A stretch of 64,000 bases of DNA from Bolinopsis microptera (taxonomy: Eukaryota > Ctenophora > Tentaculata > Lobata > Bolinopsidae). Where the stretch lies: positions 6,737,096 to 6,801,095 of the forward strand of contig NC_087080.1 of the NCBI RefSeq assembly GCF_026151205.1, given 5' to 3'. The notes under the pieces are model-generated. The model was not told where the DNA came from, did not search any database, and was given only the letters and a program-made list of their open reading frames with translations. This document shows positions 59,701-64,000 of this stretch, in pieces (the first letter of the stretch is position 1; each line of letters opens with the position of its first letter). The translations under genes and the position numbers were made by a program.

Positions 59701-60697
59701 ACAATTCTCAGTCGTAGCATAGGTACAGGACAAATGGTTTAATATCGTAATTGTATAATGTATCCTGGATACAGTGTTTAGATTTGAGGGAGGGAGTATT
59801 ATAAGTGAACGTAAAGTATTTTAAATGGAACGTAAGGCAAGAACTTTCTACTAGGGAAATTTGTAAATTTAGGATTCGATCACCGTGGTTAAGTAAGACA
59901 GGTGCAGTCAACAGTTTTAGTTAAATACCAAAATTATACGTTTTGAGATATAACAAAGTAGGTAGGACAGCAGACTTAAATATAACCAATACTGAGTACT
60001 GATGCAATGTAGAAATGACGTAAAACTGGAATGACATGTGGCAGCGATCAGCTAATAACCCTGTGGTAACGACCAATCAAATTCGTAAATCGCAGTCACG
60101 TGTCTAAACAAATGACGTGACTCCTCCCGATATTGAAGTATATTTTACTTACACATAGCAGTTAAGTTGATCCCTTCAGCGGACATGAATTCAAGAGCAA
60201 TAGACAGGTTTTCCAGTTTCTGAGCGTTGGATTTGGGAGATTTGTGGTATTTAAGTTGTACACCAGTGAGATATTCCAGTAGGATTAACAGGGTGACTCC
60301 ACTTTCCAAGTCTAAGGGAAAAAGGGTGGTTTAGATTTGTTGGGAAGATAAATTATTGTTGTTCCCTATCTCGTATTAAAGCAATTATACTAATTTTAAC
60401 AGATTAACTAATTAACCAATTAACTAATTAAAAGATTAACTAATAAGCAAATTAACTAATAGGCAAATTAACTGATCTAATTTTTAATTATGGACTAACT
60501 AAACGTATTACAACTGTCAAATTATATAATTAATTATTGAATATAACAACTGATTGTTTGCCCATACCAATGAAGATGTCGTCAATAAGCGGGGATCCCC
60601 TGCGGTTGAGGGCACTGTTGCACCACCTGGTAAAAGTCATCTCCTGGATCTCCAGGAACCTACCCCGCTCCACTTTGTGGTCTATGAGTACAGACAT
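33264..60697 (-). CDS. Filamin-like actin crosslinker, three CH domains and four Ig repeats (whole gene)
   Basis: Sixteen phase-compatible exons give about 738 aa. CH1 (about 15-135) begins MTFTRWCNSAL and ends NVKLILGLVWMLI. CH2 (about 130-225) carries NFTTDWNNGRALSALV and ends with SIMTYVSCF. CH3 (about 230-338) repeats the CH2 pattern: NLTLDWNNGVNLAYLVEAL, ending TELNMATYMWQF. Four filamin-type Ig repeats follow (about 345-735), each ending in a PxSPF motif: VPGSPF, VPGSPF, IPNSPF, then GSPFTI. CH pairs bind F-actin; in known filamins the repeats form a flexible rod that dimerises at its C-terminal repeat. Classical filamins have two CH domains; three CH domains are known from invertebrate jitterbug-type filamins, which this resembles, though only four repeats is short. 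A second version of the first half of CH1 exists (54821-55094). One intron hosts an antisense GPCR gene. Transcription start, UTRs and isoforms are not visible. Confidence 0.88.
33668..33807 (-). CDS. Filamin exon 15 (Ig repeat 4)
   Basis: It lies between CTATTACAG and GTAAAC sites, phase 1 to phase 0. CRYNPEVAGKYTINIKWEDE is the standard Y.P...G.Y.I.I.W motif of filamin repeats. Confidence 0.9.
33954..34126 (-). CDS. Filamin exon 14 (Ig repeat 3 end, repeat 4 start)
   Basis: It lies between AATCTCAG and GTAAGT sites, phase 2 to phase 1. YFNGSHIPNSPFKVRV closes repeat 3; AEGPGLMDSFVGDQGDFQVF opens repeat 4. Confidence 0.9.
34725..35069 (+). pseudogene. GIY-YIG endonuclease C terminus of a Penelope-like element
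   Basis: The frame of up to 114 codons contains CQICNKSYIGETGR (the YIG half with Cys residues), an Arg-Glu-His patch (RSRAWEHYKSVRDG), a KEHA motif and NPEINTQLSE near the end, all as in PLE endonucleases. The last codons lie in the right arm. The first GIY strand is partly kept. Without a reverse transcriptase it is not an autonomous gene. Confidence 0.8.
35423..35452 (+). ncRNA. Degenerate hammerhead-ribozyme-like motif in PLE arm
   Basis: CTATGACAAAGGCATGTAGC followed by CGAAACGTCG resembles the hammerhead core: CUGAUGA-like box, a GGC/GCC stem with loop AUGUA, then GAAAC. Such ribozymes are known in PLE terminal repeats. The first box departs from consensus, so cleavage is doubtful. An inverted copy is at 34286-34315. 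Confidence 0.45.
36781..38078. mobile_element. Mutator-like (MULE) DNA transposon, internally deleted
   Basis: Terminal inverted repeats of about 170-180 bp (outer AGACTTTGGG, inner GATGTGATCCATGGATTG and GAAATGGGCTAGATCTGGGG) bound the element. ATCTAAAT flanks both ends (36773-36780, 38079-38086); one more base mismatches, fitting an originally 9-bp MULE duplication. It carries a transposase C-terminal fragment on the minus strand. Confidence 0.82.
37064..37660 (-). pseudogene. MULE-type transposase C-terminal fragment
   Basis: From ATG at 37660, 198 codons include YFEKTYLGSAI, PLEFWNHFASIL and RTSNMVEGFHRGFKTRV, the pattern after the catalytic core in MULE transposases (Y..T..G, WN, N..EG.H). 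The DDE core and zinc-binding N terminus are absent, so it cannot catalyse transposition alone. There is no internal stop, suggesting a young deletion derivative. Confidence 0.75.
38247..39055. mobile_element. 0.8-kb palindromic (fold-back) element
   Basis: GGGTGGGCCTCAAAAGTCTA at the left end is matched by its complement at the right end. Inverted identity continues through CGCTGAGATCTCACTAATTA and CATGATCCATCG almost to a central loop near 38610-38680. TATA flanks both sides. No coding capacity. The right end is 50 bp from filamin exon 13. Confidence 0.8.
39105..39293 (-). CDS. Filamin exon 13 (Ig repeat 3)
   Basis: It lies between TATTTCAG and GTGGGT sites, phase 2 to phase 2. ESIELDVDTQEAGDGQLAAV and GPKGDAVPVEI are typical filamin-repeat strands. 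Confidence 0.87.
42489..42569. mobile_element. Pogo-like transposon end with internal palindrome
   Basis: CAGTAAAACCCCGATTTACC after a TA dinucleotide is typical of Tigger/pogo-type ends. Its complement follows within 35 bp (GGTAAATCGGGG, twice). The opposite terminus is not clear, so this may be a truncated or folded MITE. Confidence 0.6.
42566..43997. repeat. Compound minisatellite and polypurine block
   Basis: The block begins and ends with GGACATAGACGGAC followed by a TGACACCCC stretch. It contains GGACATTGGCGGACTCGGAC units (42655-42830), an almost pure purine GGA-rich tract (about 42836-43680) and CGCCTATGTC units (43850-43945). A 36-bp segment reading CCTGTCCTTTTTGGATTCTA and beyond occurs near both ends. 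It ends 16 nt from the filamin exon 12 donor. Confidence 0.85.
44014..44128 (-). CDS. Filamin exon 12 (Ig repeat 2 end)
   Basis: It lies between TTCCTGCAG and GTGCGC sites, phase 1 to phase 2. FVYWCNEPVPGSPFLVHVEE is the last strand pair of repeat 2. Confidence 0.87.
44532..44612 (-). CDS. Filamin exon 11 (Ig repeat 2 middle)
   Basis: It lies between ATATTTCAG and GTAAGT sites, phase 1 to phase 1. PNVEIEEYAEGKFRGTYIAK matches the mid-repeat G.Y...Y pattern. A 47-nt cytosine run (transcript sense) ends about 24 nt upstream of its acceptor. Confidence 0.85.
44637..44683 (+). repeat. 47-bp guanine homopolymer
   Basis: Forty-seven consecutive G on the plus strand read as C in the filamin pre-mRNA and end about 24 nt before the exon 11 acceptor, so they occupy the polypyrimidine-tract position. 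The exact length may be affected by assembly. Confidence 0.95.
45502..45704 (+). CDS. GPCR exon 1 (N terminus, TM1)
   Basis: ATG at 45502 opens 67 codons and ends in phase 2 at AG|GTGAGA. The glycosylated N terminus and VVVLGTLLVSTIGGMIGNTA fit TM1. Confidence 0.7.
45502..48750 (+). CDS. Rhodopsin-like GPCR, nested and antisense, TM4 not found (whole gene)
   Basis: Three phase-compatible exons encode a receptor-like membrane protein. The N terminus has NMT, NCT and NST glycosylation sites. TM1 contains the GN pair (GGMIGNTAFLLL). TM2 has ISIGDLVTISV, then an extracellular Trp, the conserved Cys of TM3 and a hydrophobic TM3. Exon 3 has a Cys-bearing loop, TM5 (FLIIISLIIISTILLF), an intracellular loop of about 150 residues, TM6 with FLVTWLP (the CWxP position) and a TM7 ending VYWRVR with no NPxxY. 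The chain after TM3 stops at the DRY position, and exon 3 resumes before TM5, so TM4 is missing. Either one exon in the 534-bp intron is unrecognised or the gene is decaying. The ligand is unknown. Confidence 0.65.
45731..47098. mobile_element. 1.37-kb palindromic element flanked by TTAA
   Basis: The left arm starts TTAA then 16 G; the right arm ends 24 C then TTAA. The arms are near-perfect inverted copies for about 670 bp each, meeting near 46405. TTAA targets are typical of piggyBac-type insertion, but there is no transposase. Mirror-image frames of about 65 codons in both arms are not genes. It forms most of GPCR intron 1. Confidence 0.85.
47187..47360 (+). CDS. GPCR exon 2 (TM2-TM3)
   Basis: Acceptor CTTGGCAG; the first base completes the split Arg codon. 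It reads through TM2, the loop LLRDWGLGITVC and TM3. A GTTAAT donor at 47361 gives phase 2, which matches exon 3. Unspliced, it stops three codons later at 47370. Confidence 0.68.
47895..48750 (+). CDS. GPCR exon 3 (TM5-TM7)
   Basis: Acceptor CTATTTTCAG; it runs from VETEFNSSMELC through TM5, a long charged third loop rich in Ser/Thr, TM6 and TM7 to TGA at 48750. Loop length and composition resemble amine- or peptide-type class A receptors, but this is weak evidence. Confidence 0.75.
48762..48948. mobile_element. Pogo-like MITE in GPCR 3' flank
   Basis: CAATAAAACCCAGGTTTATC at the left and GGGGTTTCACTG at the right are imperfect inverted repeats, each next to TA. It begins 11 bp after the GPCR stop and its left end supplies AATAAA (48763-48768), a possible poly(A) signal. 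Confidence 0.68.
50519..50614 (-). CDS. Filamin exon 10 (Ig repeat 2)
   Basis: It lies between CCCCCCAG and GTAAGT sites, phase 1 to phase 1. GWPAEFLVNAQTAGVGHLTA is the repeat's B-D strand region. The next intron is 5.9 kb and hosts the antisense GPCR gene. Confidence 0.88.
50820..50843 (-). pseudogene. Possible 24-nt filamin micro-exon or duplicated exon tail
   Basis: Between CTCCTCCAG and GTATGT sites, 24 nt would add EATRCDLS in frame between exons 9 and 10. The sequence copies the tail of exon 9 (DATRCVVS followed by the same GTATG donor). It is either an alternative micro-exon or the relic of a local duplication; I lean to relic. Confidence 0.4.
51098..51263 (-). CDS. Filamin exon 9 (Ig repeat 1 end, repeat 2 start)
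   Basis: It lies between TCCACAG and GTATGT sites, phase 0 to phase 1. GEYSVTYVPNQ and VTWAEQHVPGSPFKAVV are the closing strands of repeat 1; DATRCVVSG begins repeat 2. Confidence 0.9.
51678..51854 (-). CDS. Filamin exon 8 (Ig repeat 1, first half)
   Basis: It lies between CCCCTCAG and GTGAGT sites, 59 codons in phase 0. ASGLGLTRGTLGEPSKFTVH and GNAGVGELHVKISNP follow the G.GL..G......F.V...AG.G.L.V pattern of filamin repeats. Confidence 0.9.
52115..52248 (-). CDS. Filamin exon 7 (CH3 end)
   Basis: It lies between TTCCCTCAG and GTGAGA sites, phase 1 to phase 0. LKIAYDALGVFPRIKVEEF and TELNMATYMWQF correspond to the last CH2-type helices. Confidence 0.88.
52360..53520 (+). repeat. 11-bp minisatellite, about 100 copies
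   Basis: Units of CAGCTCCCCTA vary at a few positions (CTTAC, CTGCA, CTAAAA, CATA) with an interspersed CTTACAGCTAGTACAG variant at intervals. It fills almost all of filamin intron 6 and abuts the exon 6 donor. Apparent plus-strand frames of about 100 codons are repeat translations. Confidence 0.95.
53527..53681 (-). CDS. Filamin exon 6 (CH3)
   Basis: It encodes SIENLTLDWNNGVNLAYLVE, the CH2-type core of the third CH domain, then a GTGAGT donor in phase 1. The intron before it is only about 56 nt, with a CTAAC branch-type motif. A second acceptor 24 nt upstream (53705) would leave a 32-nt intron and add eight residues. Confidence 0.85.
53738..53895 (-). CDS. Filamin exon 5 (CH2 end, CH3 start)
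   Basis: It lies between CACCTCAG and GTGAAC sites, phase 0 to phase 2. LSIPALLAPDDMANPEVDEL and SIMTYVSCF close CH2, and NNLLFWLRAKVP begins a third CH domain in the same exon. Confidence 0.88.
54080..54238 (-). CDS. Filamin exon 4 (CH2)
   Basis: It lies between TCTTGCAG and GTTAGC sites, 53 codons in phase 0. IKNFTTDWNNGRALSALVET is the core CH2 helix. Confidence 0.92.
54426..54544 (-). CDS. Filamin exon 3 (CH1 end, CH2 start)
   Basis: It lies between GATTTCAG and GTAAAT sites, phase 1 to phase 0. It encodes NEEIMGGNVKLILGLVWMLI, the most conserved end of type-1 CH domains, then the linker and AMLDWIQ opening CH2. Confidence 0.92.
54821..55094 (-). CDS. Filamin alternative first exon (divergent CH1, version b)
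   Basis: One exon encodes the same portion of CH1 as exons 1 and 2 together: IQAHTFIRWMNNKLVKAQKP, then RDLQTAAPLIALVEVC, ending in phase 1 at GTGAGT with the same split base (T). Exon 2 ends in phase 1 while no phase-matching acceptor opens this exon, so it should start its own transcript rather than be joined after exon 2. The ATG at 55094 is preferred; an in-frame ATG at 55157 is possible. It lacks the Asp-Gly of the usual DL.DG helix turn, so its actin affinity may differ. An inactive relic is the alternative. Confidence 0.7.
56637..56698 (+). repeat. GA microsatellite
   Basis: About 30 GA dinucleotides with few interruptions precede the 33-bp minisatellite. Confidence 0.95.
56969..58088 (+). 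repeat. 33-bp minisatellite, about 34 copies
   Basis: The unit is CATAACAWGTTACAGCTTTA then CAGGCGCTTGTTT, with A/T/G variation at one site (AAG, ATG or AGG). Because 33 is divisible by three and two frames lack stops, two long plus-strand frames of about 339 codons arise. They are repeat translations without flanking gene signals. Confidence 0.95.
58318..58645 (+). repeat. 109-bp tandem repeat, three copies
   Basis: Copies start at 58318, 58427 and 58536 with CATCCAGTCTTATATGGGCC; the spacing is exactly 109 bp twice. Copies are nearly identical, implying a recent duplication. Confidence 0.95.
60153..60311 (-). CDS. Filamin exon 2 (CH1 version a, second part)
   Basis: It lies between TTTCCCTTAG and GTAAGT sites, phase 1 to phase 1. 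DLESGVTLLILLEYLTGVQL and ENLSIALEFMSAEGINL match CH1 helices of filamin and alpha-actinin, and the end continues smoothly into exon 3. Confidence 0.88.
60568..60697 (-). CDS. Filamin exon 1 (start, CH1 version a)
   Basis: ATG at 60697 sits in GCCGCAATGT, a good context, with an in-frame stop upstream. It encodes 43 codons including EIQEMTFTRWCNSALNRRG, the classic CH1 opening. The donor is GTATGG, phase 1. Confidence 0.82.
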
Positions 60698-61552
60698 TGC
60701 GGCCTTCCCGGTCACACGGGAAATTTACTTTACCTAAACTTTGTTGGGAGACGATGAATAAACGAATAAACTGTAAATTGAACGCTTTGAAAATATATGT
60801 TCTTAACTATGATCTGAGTCTGTAGGAAGGTTTTGGAAATATATGATTGATACAAATGATTTTCGAGACCTGCTCATGTTCATTGCACAATTACATCAAG
60901 CAGCTGATAAGGTTATCATATTTGATGATGGTGTGCAGCCTTGTACCTAATTACATAACTAAAACATTATCCATAGTATAATTCGAAAGATTATTTCTGC
61001 CTGTATGTACAACAATTGAATTGTGTTTACATTTAAATCGGCTGGATCTTCTGTAAAGATGAACTCTTTTTGATGCGATTAAAACTTTCTTCTATAGAGC
61101 ACTACTAGCTAATTTCTTGTTTCATTAATTAAATACTTTCAAAAGAGTCTTTAAATTTAACAGATGCTAGACACCACAGGTCAGATATCAATTACCGTTT
61201 AAGGGGGCCGGGGGGGGGGGGGTCCCAGCAACAACCGATTTGACCAAATTTACTATTCAAATCAACGCTTCAGTAAATTTAATGTTTCAGTTGTCATAGT
61301 GACGACCAAAACCAAGAAACATCTGCTAACTTTTAATTTCCAGGATATGATCGTGAATTCATATTATCTGGTGAATGGTGTAAATATAGTGGTATTTTAA
61401 ACTTTAGCTTAAAATTAAAAATATCATTCCTAGCCAAAATTATTGCCAATCAAAGGTCAGCGCTTATGTGCGAGCGATTTTCATCTTTTTTTCTATCTTC
61501 TACCTTTTTTGAGCGATCACGCTGAAACATTCAGGATGTGTTCTAGGGATCA

Positions 61553-61697
61553 TTTAGCCGAATTTCGAGATAGGCTTTAGAATTTTTTTTTTGATTTTGA
61601 AAATCTTCGACTTGGAAGAATCGTCCAAAAATTAGGTCCAAGATTTTTAAAATCGAATAAAAAAATTTCTACGGTCTATCTCAAAATTCGGTTTGAT
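61553..61697. repeat. Imperfect hairpin of about 60-bp arms
   Basis: GCCGAATTTCGAGATAGGCT on the left pairs with the complement of AGCCTATCTC-like sequence ending TCAAAATTCGGTTTGA on the right, followed inward by AT-rich arms and a short loop near 61615-61640. It is probably a small fold-back MITE. Confidence 0.65.
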
Positions 61698-62276
61698 TGA
61701 TTTTTTAATTGACCCCTAGATTGATTGATTGGGGGACTGGTCCGTAGTACCAGCCAATGTTTACTCAAAAGTAATATATAATTGAAATAAGTTTAGACTC
61801 GATTTTCAGGGCGCATGATCAATAATTACTTGTGCAATACAATTACACATAAGCGAAGAGAGATATAATATATATATATATAATACTCCAAAAATCATTA
61901 TTGTGAATGGATAATTTTATTTATTGAACCATATGATAGACCGTCATGTCCCAGTTCAATTTTCAATTAAACAAATAATCAAATAATGTGGGACAATTTT
62001 GGAAAACTTAACTAAGGTATAACTAGCAAAACTGCATGTTTTGTTCTAGAAACACACTTTTTTTCACAGTATGATGATATTTTGTAGACATTTGTGATGA
62101 TGTGATGTAACAAATTTTACTTAAATACTTTACTTTTAATAATAATAATAATAATTCTATACAGTTACATAATTGAAACAATTATGGCCCCTTATTGTGG
62201 GCAGAGTATGTGTCTTTGTTGAAGTGTCCTGATATAAACTTATCTGAGTGACTGCATTAAAATAATTTAAGGAGAG

Positions 62277-62582
62277 CAGTGGCGTAACGTTGCCTGTTGG
62301 CCCCCCCCCCCCCCCCCCCCCCCCCCCGCCGGAAAGGCACCCCCCTGTCGGCGCCCCCTCCCCTTTTGGTGCCCCTCCCTAAAATTGAACAAATTAGGTG
62401 ATTTTAGAGGATACGCCGGTAAAATCTCTAAAAAAGTGTGTATCTAGAGCAAAACGCGCAGTTTTGCTAGTACTTTAGTTAAGTTTTCGAAATTGACGCA
62501 CATTCAAACGACGATTTGGCGCCCCCCTAAGACGGCGCCCCCCTGCACAGCGGGGTCAACGGGGCGCTTCGTTACGCCACTG
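62277..62582. mobile_element. hAT-type MITE with perfect 8-bp duplication
   Basis: CAGTGGCGTAACG at 62277 is exactly inverted at the right end (62570-62582), and AAGGAGAG flanks both sides (62269-62276, 62583-62590). Eight-base duplications and CAGTGGCG-type ends fit the hAT superfamily. The interior has a 27-bp C run and repeated GGCGCCCCCC. Confidence 0.92.
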
Positions 62583-63240
62583 AAGGAGAGTTCTCTTAAA
62601 ACTTTAAGACAATAGGAATAAATACTAGGACCTAGTAACATCAAAACAACTTATTACTTTTACTTTACTTTACTTTTACTTTCAGAGATTCTATTGGCGT
62701 ATTGTCTAACATGCAACATTATGCCACTATGATTGTTGATCACGTAAAGTAAAGACTTTTTCACAACAAGATTACAATCCATAGCAGGGGTGTAGGGAGA
62801 TGGGGGCAGGGAAGTGACCGCCACCCCTCATCCCCCTCCCCCCCCCCTCGGCTCCCCCCCCCCCCCCCATAAATCTGGGCTAGGGACAAAAAGGGGCCAA
62901 GTTTTTTTGGCCTCATTTGACTTGTAGGTTTTGAGTTGGACTCGTCGACGGTCCAATATATGGAACAGATATTTTACGAGTATCACCCGTTAACATTTGA
63001 CCTATCCTATCTACAGTATAGTCTAACTGCACGATCGTTGCCCCTTGCAGTCCAAATCTACATTCCTCATTGCTAAAATTCATTCCTTAGAAAAAACAAC
63101 AGCATATTGCTGGAGTTATCATTTCACATTGCTAGATTTGAATGCTGGAAGCAAATTTTAAATTGTTTCAAACAGTATACACATAATGTCACAATGACCC
63201 TATATAAAAATAACCCTTCAAAAATTCAATATTTTGAAAA

Positions 63241-63840
63241 TCACCCTTGGCCTTGCGGCTCCAAGTTCAAATCTAAACTGTCTATATTGACAAAGTTCTT
63301 TCTCGCCCCTCTGTCTCCCCGGAGAGAAATAACCGTCGTTCTTAAGATTTCGAAACGAAGGCGCTTCCTAATGTATCCCAAAGCATCTGAGTACCTCTGC
63401 CCTGTGTGGTATTCCATCTTACTAGCCAGCTTCTTTACTAGTCTTTCAGCTTCACCACCCATTCCACCAGACGTTGAGAAAACTAACGGCGTGAAGCTTC
63501 CTTTCTCTACTTCCAGGACCCTTGCATTGTAACACCGTCTTTTCTCATTTTCATGGGACTGGTACATTGCTGGGATCGATTTGCTTGCATTGGAGGGGAC
63601 AGGGGCATGGAATACCCTTACATCAAAAAATGCCCTCTCTGAAGCATTCCAAATCGATCTTGCAGAAATGTCCAGCCTAGCTTGGTCTTATCTATCTCCT
63701 AGGACTGTTCCCTTTGGCAGCTCTAGACCATCAACTGGAAGAAGAACTGGTTCAGTCTGCACATCCTTGCATTTCACAAAGGTGTTTGCAAAGGTGTCTC
63801 TCTGGAAGCAAATTGTCTGAAAATTTTTCGCAAGAATACA
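63241..63840 (-). pseudogene. Retroelement coding remnant (C-terminal domain), one stop
   Basis: Reading on the minus strand: KCKDVQTEPVLLPVDG, a TAA at 63688-63690, then in the same frame ARLDISARSIWNASERAFFD, VRVFHAPVPSN, ENEKRRCYNARVLEVEKGSF, TPLVFSTSGGMG and LRGDRG to a TGA at 63241. This pattern occurs C-terminal to reverse transcriptase in many invertebrate retroelements; the D...FFDVRVF stretch recalls a PD-(D/E)XK endonuclease, though that is inference. The 5' part is missing or lies past the edge, and one internal stop makes it a pseudogene. Confidence 0.7.
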
Positions 63841-64000
63841 ATATTGAATATGTATTTTGAGAACTATTATTATTTCGCAAAAGCTGCCTACAGGCCATCT
63901 GGCCCTGATATGCATTTAAAATCATATCATTTGAATCGCTCTTGAAACTGTGTAAGTCAAGAAAACAACAAATTTTTTTCAAGAAAACAACAAATTTTTT

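Larger units (their letters stand above)
55095..60152. other. Filamin intron between CH1 versions; promoter candidate for version b
   Basis: A promoter for the version-b transcript should lie just above 55094, although I see no clear TATA or initiator. The region 55.3-56.6 kb is AT-rich; 56.6-58.65 kb holds a GA run, a 33-bp minisatellite and a 109-bp triplicate; a CA run is at about 59009-59029. Confidence 0.5.
60698..63240. other. Upstream flank of filamin gene
   Basis: It should contain the filamin 5' UTR and promoter for version a. I also see a G-rich run after TTTAA at 61199-61222, a hairpin at 61.55-61.70 kb, a TTTAC repeat near 62657-62683, a hAT MITE and a C-rich patch at 62.81-62.87 kb. 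Confidence 0.5.

Noticed and set aside
1-64000. CRISPR arrays, bacterial operons, tRNA or rRNA genes
   Set aside because: Tandem arrays here have no unique spacers; no tRNA-type internal promoter (GGTTCGANTCC) or rRNA sequence was seen.

Overview
The window is animal nuclear DNA: AT-rich, intron-rich (GT-AG introns from roughly 50 nt to 7 kb), and dense in DNA transposons, fold-back repeats, minisatellites and retroelement debris. The gene content (a three-CH filamin, a PH-PTB docking protein, a rhodopsin-like GPCR, Penelope-like and Mutator-like elements) points to an invertebrate metazoan. I cannot assign a phylum from sequence alone. Most open frames in the window are chance or repeat translations. 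The real genes were found by joining exons whose splice sites and reading phases agree. Layout on the minus strand, which carries three genes in the same direction. (1) 2558-3625: an intronless alpha/beta hydrolase of the hormone-sensitive-lipase/AADAC type with a complete catalytic set. (2) 5576-28840: an eleven-exon DOK/IRS-type docking protein of about 464 aa, with an N-terminal PH domain, an IRS-type PTB domain and a tail rich in Ser, Tyr and Asp-Ser-Gly motifs. (3) 33264-60697: a filamin-like actin crosslinker of about 738 aa, with three calponin-homology (CH) domains and four filamin Ig repeats. Three CH domains match the jitterbug type of invertebrate filamin. The first half of its CH1 domain exists twice: in exons at 60.1-60.7 kb and in one divergent exon at 54.8-55.1 kb. 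Both end in the same splice phase and both fit the next shared exon, so alternative promoters probably give two actin-binding N termini. On the plus strand, a GPCR gene (45502-48750, three exons) sits inside a 5.9-kb filamin intron, antisense to its host. TM1, TM2-TM3 and TM5-TM7 can be read but TM4 and the DRY region cannot, so it is incomplete or decaying. Repeats fill the introns. They include a 2.0-kb TA-flanked DNA element (9.5-11.6 kb), a GC-rich inverted-repeat cluster (30.8-32.2 kb), a Penelope-like remnant with inverted terminal arms, a GIY-YIG endonuclease frame and a hammerhead-like motif (34.2-35.5 kb), a Mutator-like element with a transposase remnant and target-site duplication (36.8-38.1 kb), two long palindromes (38.2-39.1 and 45.7-47.1 kb), minisatellites at 15.2, 42.6-44.0, 52.4-53.5, 57-58.1 and 58.3-58.6 kb, a hAT-type MITE with an 8-bp duplication (62.3 kb), and a retroelement coding remnant (63.2-63.8 kb). 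Several repeats touch splice sites: a 47-nt homopolymer lies just upstream of one filamin acceptor and a 1.15-kb minisatellite begins at one filamin donor. All protein functions are inferred from visible motifs; no database search was run.
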